A stretch of 64,000 nucleotides of DNA, taken from Hyphomicrobiales bacterium (GTDB lineage: Bacteria > Pseudomonadota > Alphaproteobacteria > Rhizobiales > Rhizobiaceae). Within the stretch, counting starts at the first letter, position 1. Each line of letters starts with the position of its first letter. The translations under genes and the position numbers were made by a program. Shown here in pieces: positions 40,843 through 49,633 of the stretch. The DNA is taken from positions 1 through 64,000 of the forward strand of contig UCHV01000029.1 of the NCBI GenBank assembly GCA_900472395.1. Reading direction: 5' to 3'. The notes under the pieces were generated by a model. The model was not told the origin of the DNA. It saw only the letters and a program-made list of their open reading frames with translations, and ran no database searches.

Positions 40843-41305
40843 GCGGCACCTTTTATACCGGGGTTGAACCTTGCGAAATTCACGTGCGAACACACCAAAA
40901 ACGCAGCACAACAAACCGGAGACATAATCTGGAATGATCGCTCGATGAGTTCAGCCTAACCGCCGCAACATGTGCGGAGCTTGCTGGTGTTCATCTCGAA
41001 TCATCTTGTAAAATCAGTGTATAGGCACAGAGTCCCAACTCCAGCCCCCGCTATCAGATTTTGCGGGGACGACTCACAAACGGTGCTCGGATTTGGATTG
41101 AGCGGGAGCGATAACTGACTCTGGCGATTGGCTTTTTCGGCAGTGTCCACAGGGCGCGGATTTTTTAACTTACCGTTTACCAACAGGCTGGCGATGCACA
41201 ACAAAACGGGACTGCCAAGCCCCTGATTGCCGCTCACATGTTCAGCGGCCGCATTATCAAGAGAAAATTGTGGCCGGAAGAAGACCGGCCACAAGCGCCT
41301 GCAAA
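40843..41305. other. Intergenic region between ybjN and ubiK
   Basis: About 460 bases without a gene. It holds the promoter side of ybjN and, at the right end, the ubiK terminator. CCCCGC...GCGGGG (about 41048-41065) makes a stable hairpin with no T run on either strand. The stretch 41100-41180 mixes AT- and GC-rich blocks. No tRNA or known RNA is visible. Confidence 0.35.
41261..41294 (-). terminator. Intrinsic terminator of ubiK
   Basis: On the minus strand a perfect stem TTGTGGCCGG/CCGGCCACAA (41268-41294) is followed by TTTTCTC (41267-41261). It lies 12 bases after the ubiK stop. Confidence 0.85.
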
Positions 41306-41563
41306 TCAGGCCTTATCGGCGAGCTTGGCTTCCAGTGCGTCGATGCGTGCCTTCAAAGCGTCATTTTCGTCACGGGCCTTGATGGCCATTTCGCGCACGA
41401 CTTCAAACTCTTCACGCTTGACCACTTCCATGCTGTTGAGAAAACGCTCGGCCTGCGCCTGAAATGCGGTTTCCACTTCCTTCCGCAATCCCTGCGCGGT
41501 GCCTGCAGCATCCGTCATCAGCCGTGCGAATTCGTCGAAGATGCGGTTCGTTCCGGTTGACAT
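41306..41563 (-). CDS. ubiK: Ubiquinone biosynthesis accessory factor UbiK (BMFP family)
   Basis: 85 residues. A small, highly helical protein with a C-terminal coiled coil (VVREMAIKARDENDALKARIDALEAKLAD) and an amphipathic N-terminal half (NRIFDEFARLMTDAAGTAQGLRKEVETAFQAQAERFLNSMEVVKREEFEVV). This is the BMFP/YqiC pattern; UbiK is a membrane-associated helper of aerobic ubiquinone synthesis in E. coli. It diverges from lgt, with 240 bases in between, and has its own terminator. Confidence 0.88.
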   Translation of the reverse strand: MSTGTNRIFDEFARLMTDAAGTAQGLRKEVETAFQAQAERFLNSMEVVKREEFEVVREMAIKARDENDALKARIDALEAKLADKA

Positions 41564-41802
41564 GATGGTCTCCGTCTAAAGGGGCCGCAAAAGGGCCATT
41601 GCTCTGTGGAAATCAGGTAGGGGCTGGAGTCGCCGCTTGCAAGAAGATTTGCCGTCACACCGCGTGATTCCAAACATCGTTGAGGATGACGTGGGCTGAC
41701 ACGGAGATTCGTCTTGACCGCGTTTTTCTCTGGAGCCATGGTCCGCAAAAGCCTGTTTTAGGCGTCTTTTAAGTATGTATTCTGCCGGGAGAACGTAGAA
41801 TT

Positions 41803-42645
41803 TTGGTATCAGCGTCCAGTCTCCTTGCCATCATGCCATTTCCGAACATCGATCCGATCGCCTTTTCCATCGGACCGCTTTCGGTTCACTGGTACGGCCT
41901 CGCTTATGTTGCGGGCATACTTCTCGGCTGGCTTTATGCCCGCAAGCTTGTGGCCACATCCAAACTTTGGCCCAGCGACACGCCGCCCATGACGGCGCAG
42001 CAGCTCGATGACTTCCTCATATGGGTGGCGGCTGGCGTCGTGCTCGGCGGACGCATCGGCTACATTCTTTTCTACGATTTTGCGGCCGTCGCCGAAAATC
42101 CGATCCGCGCTCTGCAGATATGGAACGGCGGCATGTCCTTCCATGGCGGACTTGCGGGCACAACGATTGCGATGTTCATGTTTGCGCGCCGCAATTCCAT
42201 TCCGGTCTGGAGCATGTTCGATATCGTAGCCGCGGTCGTGCCGCTTGGTCTGCTGTTTGGGCGTATTGCCAACTTCATCAACGGGGAGCTCTGGGGTCGT
42301 ATCAGCGACGCGCCATGGGCAGTCGTTTTCCCGACCGGAGGTCCCTTTTCCCGCCATCCGAGCCAGCTCTACGAGGCAGGCCTTGAAGGCATCGTTCTGC
42401 TCGTCCTGCTTGCCATCGTCGTTTATGCGTTCAAGGCGCTGAAGAGCCCGGGCACGGTCAGCGGCCTGTTCGTCATCGGCTATGCGCTTTCCCGCATCTT
42501 CGTTGAATTTTTCCGCGAACCGGACGCCCAACTCGGCTATCTTGCCTTTGGCTGGCTGACCATGGGCATGCTCCTATCGCTGCCGATGGTAGCACTCGGC
42601 ATATGGGCCGTTTTCCGCGCCCGCCTCGCCAGCAAGTCCGGTTAA
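41803..42645 (+). CDS. lgt: Prolipoprotein diacylglyceryl transferase
   Basis: 280 residues with about seven membrane helices. Lgt adds diacylglycerol from phosphatidylglycerol to the lipobox cysteine of prelipoproteins in the inner membrane. Motifs include IGPLSVHWYGLAYVAGILLGW, MSFHGGLAG and the Lgt signature LLFGRIANFINGELWGR, plus FSRHPSQLYEAGLEG. The start is probably the TTG at 41803, because GGGAGAA lies 9 bases upstream; an internal ATG at 41833 has no ribosome site. midA follows 14 bases later and pgeF beyond it. Confidence 0.93.
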   Translation: MVSASSLLAIMPFPNIDPIAFSIGPLSVHWYGLAYVAGILLGWLYARKLVATSKLWPSDTPPMTAQQLDDFLIWVAAGVVLGGRIGYILFYDFAAVAENPIRALQIWNGGMSFHGGLAGTTIAMFMFARRNSIPVWSMFDIVAAVVPLGLLFGRIANFINGELWGRISDAPWAVVFPTGGPFSRHPSQLYEAGLEGIVLLVLLAIVVYAFKALKSPGTVSGLFVIGYALSRIFVEFFREPDAQLGYLAFGWLTMGMLLSLPMVALGIWAVFRARLASKSG

Positions 42646-42659
42646 CGACAAGGCCGCCC

Positions 42660-43763
42660 ATGACCACGCCGCTTTCCGACAAGATAAAGAACATCATCCG
42701 CCACAACGGCCCGCTCAGCATTACCGACTATTTCGCGATTTGCCTCGCAGATCCCGAACATGGTTATTACATGACGCGTGAGCCGTTCGGCCGCACGGGC
42801 GATTTCATCACCGCGCCGGAGATCAGCCAGCTGTTCGGTGAAATGATCGGCATCTTCATGGTGCATGCCTGGCAGCAGCACGGCAGTCCGCTTGAAAACA
42901 TCCGTCTGGTCGAGATCGGTCCCGGGCGCGGCACGCTCATGCTCGATATGCTGAGGGTCATATCCAAACTCGCGCCCGCGCTCTTTGAGGCGGCGAATGT
43001 GCATTTGGTGGAAACCAGCGAACGCCTGCGCGGCGTTCAACGCATCACGCTCGAATCCTATTCCTCCAAGGTCAGCTGGTTTGCCGATTTCGAGGAAGTG
43101 CCGGAAGGCTTTACGCTCCTCGTCGCAAACGAACTTTTCGACGCCATCCCGATGCGCCAGTTCGTCAAGACGCCGACAGGTTTTCGCGAACGCCTTGTCA
43201 TCCTCGATGCGAATGACGAACTTGCCTTCGGTGTCGGCGTTGCCGGCATCGATCCGGCGCTCCTGCCGGCACCGCCCGGACGGGAACCGGAAGGTACAAT
43301 TTTTGAAGCGGCACCTGCACGTCAGGCGGTCATGCAGACGCTTTCCGAACGGTTACGCCACCATGGCGGCACCGCTGCGGTCATCGATTACGGCACCATG
43401 TCCACCAGCTACGGCGACACGCTGCAGGCGGTTCTCCGCCATCAGTTCGATGATCCGCTTGCCCATCCCGGCGAAGCGGACCTGACGAGCCACGTCGATT
43501 TCGAGGATCTTGCAAAGGTCGCACGGGCCAGCGGCGTGCAGATCAACGGCTGCCTGCGGCAGGGCGATTTCCTCTATGGCCTCGGCATTGCCGAGCGGGC
43601 CTCAAAGCTTGCCAAAGACAAGTCGTTCGAGCAGCAGAAGCTGATCGCCGCCGCCGTCGATCGCCTTGCGGGTGAAGGCGCCGGCAAGATGGGCGAACTT
43701 TTCAAGGTTCTCGCCGTGTCCAGCCCGAGCGTACAACTGGCGCCGTTCCGCAAGATAGACTGA
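42660..43763 (+). CDS. MidA/NDUFAF7-type SAM-dependent methyltransferase
   Basis: 367 residues. The N-terminal segment ITDYFAICLADPEHGYYMTREPFGRTGDFITAPEISQLFGEMIG is the family hallmark, followed by the SAM-binding motif LVEIGPGRGTLMLDMLR and VANELFDAIPMRQFV. Mitochondrial NDUFAF7 methylates an arginine of a complex I subunit during assembly. A similar role in bacterial complex I is possible but not shown. It lies between lgt and pgeF on the same strand, a linkage that I recall as common in rhizobia. Confidence 0.92.
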   Translation: MTTPLSDKIKNIIRHNGPLSITDYFAICLADPEHGYYMTREPFGRTGDFITAPEISQLFGEMIGIFMVHAWQQHGSPLENIRLVEIGPGRGTLMLDMLRVISKLAPALFEAANVHLVETSERLRGVQRITLESYSSKVSWFADFEEVPEGFTLLVANELFDAIPMRQFVKTPTGFRERLVILDANDELAFGVGVAGIDPALLPAPPGREPEGTIFEAAPARQAVMQTLSERLRHHGGTAAVIDYGTMSTSYGDTLQAVLRHQFDDPLAHPGEADLTSHVDFEDLAKVARASGVQINGCLRQGDFLYGLGIAERASKLAKDKSFEQQKLIAAAVDRLAGEGAGKMGELFKVLAVSSPSVQLAPFRKID

Positions 43764-43962
43764 TTGCGCTCCTCACATCACCATCTGGCGCGGCTCTGTC
43801 GCACTGCACAATCCTTGCGAGATTGACAGAGGGCGTTGCGCTGGGCCAACATCAGTCAAATCGAAGCAGCGAACCGGGAACCATCACACCCTCCGCCTGC
43901 GCCGGTCATCCCGGCGTTGACACCTTCATCCTTCCATATATCAAGACGAGAACGTTCAGCCG

Positions 43963-44760
43963 ATGCAGGAAAACTTGCCGACGCCGATTGAAGCCCCCTT
44001 GCTTGCTCAAAATGCCGGCAACCGCATTCGCCACGGCTTTTTCACGCGCCAGGGCGGCGTTTCCGAAGGCATATACACGGGCCTGAACGTCGGCCTCGGC
44101 TCTGATGATGTGCGTGAAAACGTCGTGGAAAATCGCCGCCGTGTTGCCGCCTGGTTCGGTGCCGCGCCGGAAAATCTCGCAACCGTGCATCAGATCCACT
44201 CGCCGGATGTCGTAGTCGTCAGCGCGGAGAATGCGGCAGAGCGACCACAGGCGGATGCCATGGTCACCCGCACACCCGGCATTGTACTCGGTGTACTGGC
44301 TGCCGATTGCGGACCGATCCTGTTCGCAGATGCGCAGGCAGGCGTCATCGGCGCCGCCCATGCGGGTTGGAAAGGTGCTCTTGGCGGCGTGGCGGAAAAC
44401 ACCATTTCGGCCATGATCACCCTTGGCGCCGCGCGCGAAAACATCACCGCCAGCCTTGGTCCGTCCATCGCCGGCGCCAGCTACGAAGTCGGCCCGGAAT
44501 TCGTGGATCGCTTTTTGGGCTTCGATCCGGCCTATGAAAAGTTCTTCACGCCTTCAGGCAAACCGGACCATGCGTTGTTCGACCTGCCTTCGCTGACACT
44601 GGAGAGATTGAAGGCCGCGGGCATACGCGCCGAAAAGCTCGATCTGGATACCTATCCGGACCCCGAGCGGTTTTACTCCTACCGCCGCACGACGCATGCC
44701 AAGGAACCCGATTATGGCCGCCAGATTTCGGCCATCAGCATTTTGAGAAGGGAAGACTGA
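43963..44760 (+). CDS. pgeF: Purine nucleoside phosphorylase / peptidoglycan editing factor, laccase domain (YfiH/PgeF)
   Basis: 265 residues. The laccase-domain family shows HGFFTRQGGVSEGIYTGLNVGLGSDD, the zinc ligands His in TVHQIHSPDVV, Cys in LAADCGPILFAD and His in GAAHAGWKGALGG, and the closing FYSYRRTTHAKEPDYGRQ. Members act as purine nucleoside phosphorylases, and E. coli PgeF prevents wrong amino acids in the cell wall precursor. The M24-like gene starts one base after its stop. The 199 bases before the gene contain its promoter and no other gene that I can see. Confidence 0.93.
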   Translation: MQENLPTPIEAPLLAQNAGNRIRHGFFTRQGGVSEGIYTGLNVGLGSDDVRENVVENRRRVAAWFGAAPENLATVHQIHSPDVVVVSAENAAERPQADAMVTRTPGIVLGVLAADCGPILFADAQAGVIGAAHAGWKGALGGVAENTISAMITLGAARENITASLGPSIAGASYEVGPEFVDRFLGFDPAYEKFFTPSGKPDHALFDLPSLTLERLKAAGIRAEKLDLDTYPDPERFYSYRRTTHAKEPDYGRQISAISILRRED

Positions 44761-44761
44761 C

Positions 44762-45928
44762 ATGGCCCTGCAATTCGAGAGACCCGAATACGATGCTCGC
44801 CTCGCCCGCCTGACGGAGCGGATGCGGGCCGACAAACTCGATGCCATGCTGCTGTTCGCCCAGGAAAGCATGTATTGGCTGACCGGCTACGACACGTTCG
44901 GTTACTGTTTTTTCCAGTGCCTCGTCGTCAAGGCCGATGGCACGCTGTCGCTGATCACCCGTTCGGCCGACCTGCGTCAGGCGCGCCATACCTCGACCAT
45001 CGAAAACATCGTCGTCTGGGTTGACCGCGCCAATGCCGATCCGACCATCGACCTGAAGAACCTCTTGAGCGAATTCGACCTGCTGGGCACCCGGATCGGC
45101 GTCGAATACGACACCCACGGCATGACCGGTCGCGTTGCAAAACTGCTCGACAACCAGCTGAACTCCTTTGCCCAACTCGTTGACGCCTCTTATCTTGTCG
45201 GCGAACTGCGCCTCATCAAGAGCGCCGCCGAGATCGCCTTTGTCGAAAAGGCAGCCAGCCTTGCCGACGACGCGCTTGATGCCGCCCTGCCGTTGATCAA
45301 GGCAAGTGGTAGCGAAGCGGATATTCTTGCCGCCATGCAGGGCGCGATCTTTGCAGGCGGTGGCGATTACCCCGCCAACGAATTCATCATCGGCTCCGGC
45401 GACGATGCGCTTCTGTGCCGTTACAAGGCCGGCCGCCGCACGCTTTCGGCTTCGGATCAACTGACGCTGGAATGGGCAGGTGTCAGCGCCCACTACCACG
45501 CCGCCATGATGCGCACCGTGCTGATCGGCGAGCCGAGCGCGCGCCACCACGAACTTTACACCGCCTGCCGTGAAGCCATCGTCGCCATCGAAGAGGTGCT
45601 TCGCCCCGGCAGAACCTTCGGTGACGTATTCGACACACACGCCCGCATCATGGATGAGCGCGGCCTCACCCGTCACCGCTTGAACGCCTGCGGATATTCG
45701 CTCGGCGCTCGTTTTTCGCCGTCCTGGATGGAGCAGCAGATGTTCTATCAGGGCAACCCCCAGGAAATCCTGGCCGGCATGACGCTGTTCGTGCACATGA
45801 TCATCATGGACTCCGATAGCGGTGCGGCCATGACACTCGGCCACACATACCTGACGACAGAGGACGCACCGCGCGCGCTCTCCCGTCACCCGCTCGATCT
45901 GATCGCCCTGCCCGCCTTCCCGGTGTAA
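44762..45928 (+). CDS. M24 family protein with altered metal site (creatinase-like)
   Basis: 388 residues in two domains: an N-terminal creatinase domain (about 1-130: ARLTERMRADKLDAMLLFAQESMYWLTGYDTFGYCFFQ) and a pita-bread C-terminal domain from about 140 (LIKSAAEIAFVEKAASLADDALDAAL). The metal ligands of aminopeptidase P are largely gone: LTLEWAG replaces LVDxGA, HYHAAMMRT replaces YxSDxTRT, CGYSLGARF replaces the HGIGH-type loop, and FVHMIIMDS replaces the FTIEPG-type motif. It may therefore work without metal, like creatinase or ectoine hydrolase, on an unknown substrate. It follows pgeF by one base. Confidence 0.82.
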   Translation: MALQFERPEYDARLARLTERMRADKLDAMLLFAQESMYWLTGYDTFGYCFFQCLVVKADGTLSLITRSADLRQARHTSTIENIVVWVDRANADPTIDLKNLLSEFDLLGTRIGVEYDTHGMTGRVAKLLDNQLNSFAQLVDASYLVGELRLIKSAAEIAFVEKAASLADDALDAALPLIKASGSEADILAAMQGAIFAGGGDYPANEFIIGSGDDALLCRYKAGRRTLSASDQLTLEWAGVSAHYHAAMMRTVLIGEPSARHHELYTACREAIVAIEEVLRPGRTFGDVFDTHARIMDERGLTRHRLNACGYSLGARFSPSWMEQQMFYQGNPQEILAGMTLFVHMIIMDSDSGAAMTLGHTYLTTEDAPRALSRHPLDLIALPAFPV

Positions 45929-46033
45929 CCAGTCCACGTTAGGAGGCGCCATCTGCGGAGGCGCCTCGCCATTGACAGGCCCGGAGGGCGGCCCGTAGAT
46001 TTACATTCGGGAATGGCGGTAAAGGAGACGGAC

Positions 46034-46867
46034 ATGCGGCAGGGTAAAACAGCGCCCGGGACTGCCGGCGACATGCCGCTCCGTGGAGCCACGCTTATCC
46101 TTTTGATTGCTCTTTCCGCCTGCAATACAACCGACGCCCTGACACCCCAGGTCGATGTCGGCGGCGGCATGCGGCCATCGAGCCCTATTACCCAGGCGGA
46201 TACGGAACGGATGGCTTCCAGCCAGACGACCTATGCCAGCCCCAACGCCTATGCCCGCAGCAGCAGTTACGATCAATTCCCACAAGCGCCGACCGGACAC
46301 CGCAGGGGACCGCAAAACTCGCTCGAGGCGCAAGCCCGGGCAATCGAAGGCGGCAGCGATTCTCCGGTCGCTTCGGCTCCGCTTGAGCCCCTGCCCGGCA
46401 CCAGCAGTGCCACGCAGGATACGCAGACCACTGTCCCGCCGCAGGCCCCTGCCGCTCCCATGCAGGCCAGCCTGCCACCGACCCGGCAGAACACTGCAAG
46501 CTCCGAGACCATTCGCTTCCTGCCGATCATCGGTGCGCCGGTACAGGCGGTCACGCCGCTCTCAAGACAGCTCGGCATGCGCGCTCGCGCCGCAGGCCTC
46601 ACCATCAAGGCATCAAGCGACACCTCTTCCGAACATATCCTCAAGGGCTATCTCTCCGCCTTTGCGGATGGCGACAAGGTGACGGTGGTCTATGTCTGGG
46701 ATATTCTCGACAGCGGCGGAAACCGCCTCAACCGTATTCAGGGGCAGAAAAACGCCACGGCGGCCGGCAACGATCCCTGGGCATCCGTCTCGGCATCGAC
46801 AATGGAAGCCATCGCTGGCGAAACCATCGATGCCTATATGGAATGGCGCCATGCACAACCGGGCTGA
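46034..46867 (+). CDS. Putative lipoprotein of unknown function
   Basis: 277 residues. The lipobox LIALSAC places the acylated cysteine at residue 30. A long Pro/Ser/Thr/Ala-rich, probably disordered segment (about residues 40-155) leads to a compact C-terminal domain (IRFLPIIGAPVQAVTPLSRQLGMRARAAGLTIKASSDTSSEHILKGYLSAFADGDKVTVVYVWDILDSGGNRLNRIQGQ). This resembles conserved rhizobial outer membrane lipoproteins without known function. AAAGGAG stands before the ATG at 46034; an earlier in-frame ATG at 46013 has no ribosome site. Confidence 0.78.
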   Translation: MRQGKTAPGTAGDMPLRGATLILLIALSACNTTDALTPQVDVGGGMRPSSPITQADTERMASSQTTYASPNAYARSSSYDQFPQAPTGHRRGPQNSLEAQARAIEGGSDSPVASAPLEPLPGTSSATQDTQTTVPPQAPAAPMQASLPPTRQNTASSETIRFLPIIGAPVQAVTPLSRQLGMRARAAGLTIKASSDTSSEHILKGYLSAFADGDKVTVVYVWDILDSGGNRLNRIQGQKNATAAGNDPWASVSASTMEAIAGETIDAYMEWRHAQPG

Positions 46868-47017
46868 AAAACATCGACAGACTGCGTTGACTGATGCAAA
46901 AACATCGCCTGCGTCATCGAGTCTTCATAAAAAAGTAGGGGCATCGCCCAATCGGACTTGCATTCAGAAACTGCAGCGGTAAAAGGCCCCCATCCAGCAC
47001 ACAATAGGCGGACCGAA

Positions 47018-47950
47018 ATGAAGGTTTTCGCAGGAAATTCGAACCGGCACCTAGCCGATGCGATCTGCAAGTATCTCAATGTTCCTGTCGGGAAAGCCAG
47101 CGTCAGACGGTTTGCGGACCAGGAAATCTTCGTAGAGATCCAGGAAAATGTCCGTGGCGAAGATGTCTTCGTCATTCAGTCGACGTCTTTTCCGACCAAT
47201 GACCATCTCATGGAACTGCTGATCATGATCGATGCGTTCAGGCGGTCTTCCGCCAAGCGCATCACGGCAGTCATCCCCTACTTCGGTTATGCCCGTCAGG
47301 ACCGCAAGGCAGGGCCGCGTACGCCGATCTCGGCAAAGCTTGTCGCCAACCTCATCACCGAGGCCGGCGCCGATCGTGTCCTGACACTCGACCTGCATGC
47401 AGGCCAGATCCAGGGCTTCTTCGATATCCCCACCGACAACCTCTACGCCGTTCCGATCCTGGCCCGCGACGTCAAGGAACACTATGACCTGAAAAACGTC
47501 ATGGTCGTTTCGCCCGACGTCGGCGGTGTGGTTCGCGCTCGTTCGCTCGCAAAACGTCTCGATTGCCAGCTGGCCATCGTCGACAAGCGCCGCGAACGCG
47601 CTGGTGAATCGGAAGTCATGAACGTCATCGGTGACGTCAGTGGCAAGGACTGTCTGTTGATCGACGATATCGTCGACTCTGGCGGCACGCTCTGCAACGC
47701 TGCCGAGGCGCTGTTGAAAAACGGGGCGACGAGCGTAACGGCCTATATCACCCACGGCGTTCTGTCGGGTGGTGCGGTCACGCGTATCGCGTCGTCCATG
47801 CTCAAGGAACTGGTCATCACCGACTCGATCCAGCCGACGACCGCCGTGCAGTCCGCTCCGAACATCCGCGTGGTCTCGACCGCCAACCTTCTCGGCGAAG
47901 CGATCAACCGCACCGCACTGGAAGAATCGGTCTCCAGCCTCTTCGACTGA
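47018..47950 (+). CDS. prs: Ribose-phosphate pyrophosphokinase
   Basis: 310 residues, the standard length. Makes PRPP from ribose 5-phosphate and ATP for purine, pyrimidine, histidine, tryptophan and NAD synthesis. MKVFAGNSNRHLADAICKYLNVPVGKASVRRFADQEIFVEIQENVRGEDVFVIQS, the ATP site YARQDRKAGPRTPISAKLVANL, DLHAGQIQGFF, PDVGGVVRARSLAKRL and the PRPP motif CLLIDDIVDSGGTLCNAA are all present. Twenty upstream codons are in frame, but the ATG at 47018 matches the family start. Confidence 0.97.
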   Translation: MKVFAGNSNRHLADAICKYLNVPVGKASVRRFADQEIFVEIQENVRGEDVFVIQSTSFPTNDHLMELLIMIDAFRRSSAKRITAVIPYFGYARQDRKAGPRTPISAKLVANLITEAGADRVLTLDLHAGQIQGFFDIPTDNLYAVPILARDVKEHYDLKNVMVVSPDVGGVVRARSLAKRLDCQLAIVDKRRERAGESEVMNVIGDVSGKDCLLIDDIVDSGGTLCNAAEALLKNGATSVTAYITHGVLSGGAVTRIASSMLKELVITDSIQPTTAVQSAPNIRVVSTANLLGEAINRTALEESVSSLFD

Positions 47951-47970
47951 TCCGGCGATCAATACGCATA

Positions 47971-48004
47971 AAAAAAGCCGCTTCCTTTCGGAGGCGGCTT
48001 TTTT
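47971..48004 (+). terminator. Intrinsic terminator of prs
   Basis: AAAAAAGCCGCTTCC pairs with GGAGGCGGCTTTTTT around TTTC, with one G-T pair. The run of A on the left and T on the right would let it act in both directions. Confidence 0.9.
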
Positions 48005-48030
48005 CGTTGAGCATTTTCAGGTCAACCGGA

Positions 48031-48061
48031 AGAAAAGGCGGACACGGAAACCGTATCCGCC
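48031..48061 (-). terminator. Intrinsic terminator of the DUF2125-like gene
   Basis: GGCGGA-CACGG (48037-48047) and CCGTA-TCCGCC (48051-48061) pair around AAA with one mismatch. On the minus strand TTTTCT follows (48036-48031). It starts 11 bases after the stop of the minus-strand gene. Confidence 0.75.
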
Positions 48062-48071
48062 GATCTTCGGA

Positions 48072-49526
48072 TCAGAACGGCAGCAGGTTGCCGTTGATCG
48101 TCACCTTGCGGTTCTGATCGACACTGACTTCCCAGCGCGAGCGACCGTCGGCATCGGTCTTGGCAAGACCCTTGATCATGGTCATTCCAAGGAAGACCTG
48201 CATGACCTGCGGATCGGCCTGACCAAGCTCCTGCACGGCGGCCATCGTCTTGTCGAAGTCGCGGGCAAGAATGACCGCATCGACGGCCACACGATCCGGC
48301 GCCATCAGAGAACCACCGACCTTGCCGCTGATCTCGAGATCGTAGGACGGCGCGGTCACAACCGACTTGTTGATATTGACCGTATAAGCGCCGCCCGGAA
48401 ACACCGACAGGCCCATGGCGGCGGCTTCTGCATCGCTGAGGGGCTTTTCCTTGGAGTAGTCGGCGTTCAGCATGACGTCGATCGGCGCCTGCAGGTTCAG
48501 GTTGGGAACAGAGAACTGCAGGTCGGTTACGGTCGGAACGAACGGTGCGTAGATCGGCGGCACCATTCCGTCGGCAAGCGTGAGTTCCTTTGCACCGAAA
48601 CCGAAACCGACTTCCATCGCTTCCAGTGGGCCGCCGGCCTTCATCATGTAGCTCACCGTCTCGGCCGAGACATCGCCCATTTCGGTGGAAACCTTGCTCT
48701 TCTGCAGGTCGATCTTTTCGTCGAAGCTGGTGAAGAACGGCAAGGCGCCGCGAACATGGCCCTTCAACTCTTCGATTTCCGCCGGCTCAAGCTTCTGCTT
48801 GCTGGCGCGGTCGGCGATGAAGACGAAAATGTCGCGAAGCTTCTGCGCATTGACGCCTGCCGCGCCAGCATCGATATCCACGCTTTCTGCCGTGAACTCG
48901 AACGGAGCGGAAGGCGCCGAAATGGTCTGCTTGAACTGCGCCATGGAACCACTGCCGCGGAAGTCGACGGTATTTGCCGCCGCACCTGCAACGGACGACA
49001 GGGTATAGTTCATGCCGGAGAAGCTGGCATCCATCTTCTCCTCACCGGCCTTGGTCGTGATCGTGCCGGCGCCGGACGTGAAATCGCCGGAGCGGAAATA
49101 GCTGATCGCCGGGTCGAAGAGGCCGTTATAGGCGACTTTGGCAATCGTATAGCTGAAGTCGGAATCCTTGCCTTCCTGATCCTTGCCGGTGCTGGAGAGG
49201 GCAAAGTCATTGGTGCCGTCTACCTGCCACAGACCGCCATCGGCCGGCTTGGCGAACAGCGTCATCGGCGTAATCTGCTTCAGCGAGAAATTCGGGTTGT
49301 CGAAGAGGCCGATCAGCTTTGGCAGGTCGAAGAGGATCTGGTATTTATCGCTCTGCGGCGTGACCGCGACGACGCCCTTCTCAACTGCCTTTTGCGGCAG
49401 CATTTTCGTCAAGCTGCCCTGAAGCTCCTTGGCACCCTGCTCGTTGACGTCAGCTGCCTGTGCCGGCTGGTGAAACATCGCGGCAGCGATTGCCACGGCG
49501 CTTGCCGTCGCGAGGTTGAGACGCAT
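48072..49526 (-). CDS. Exported protein of unknown function (DUF2125-like)
   Basis: 484 residues. A clear signal peptide (MRLNLATASAVAIAAAMFHQPAQAAD) sends it to the periplasm. The mature part is rich in beta-strand-like segments (GLWQVDGTNDFALSSTGKD, YFRSGDFTSGAGTITTKAGEEKMDASFSGMNYTLSSVAG, YDLEISGKVGGSLMAPDRVAVDAVILARDFDK) and ends in TINGNLLPF. The pattern resembles DUF2125 proteins of rhizobia and may form an extended beta structure; no catalytic motif is visible. It is monocistronic, with its own terminator, convergent to prs. Confidence 0.75.
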   Translation of the reverse strand: MRLNLATASAVAIAAAMFHQPAQAADVNEQGAKELQGSLTKMLPQKAVEKGVVAVTPQSDKYQILFDLPKLIGLFDNPNFSLKQITPMTLFAKPADGGLWQVDGTNDFALSSTGKDQEGKDSDFSYTIAKVAYNGLFDPAISYFRSGDFTSGAGTITTKAGEEKMDASFSGMNYTLSSVAGAAANTVDFRGSGSMAQFKQTISAPSAPFEFTAESVDIDAGAAGVNAQKLRDIFVFIADRASKQKLEPAEIEELKGHVRGALPFFTSFDEKIDLQKSKVSTEMGDVSAETVSYMMKAGGPLEAMEVGFGFGAKELTLADGMVPPIYAPFVPTVTDLQFSVPNLNLQAPIDVMLNADYSKEKPLSDAEAAAMGLSVFPGGAYTVNINKSVVTAPSYDLEISGKVGGSLMAPDRVAVDAVILARDFDKTMAAVQELGQADPQVMQVFLGMTMIKGLAKTDADGRSRWEVSVDQNRKVTINGNLLPF

Positions 49527-49633
49527 GGATAGACTCCTGTCGTTGGATTAGTCGTGGCAAATCTGCAAGCCGGAAGGCGAAAGTCAATGAGACGGCGTCA
49601 AGATAACGCCGCTGCGGCCAAAACAACCCCAAC

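Noticed and set aside
41030..41080. GC-rich hairpin between ybjN and ubiK as a small RNA
   Set aside because: No terminator and no well-spaced promoter; only noted in the intergenic entry.
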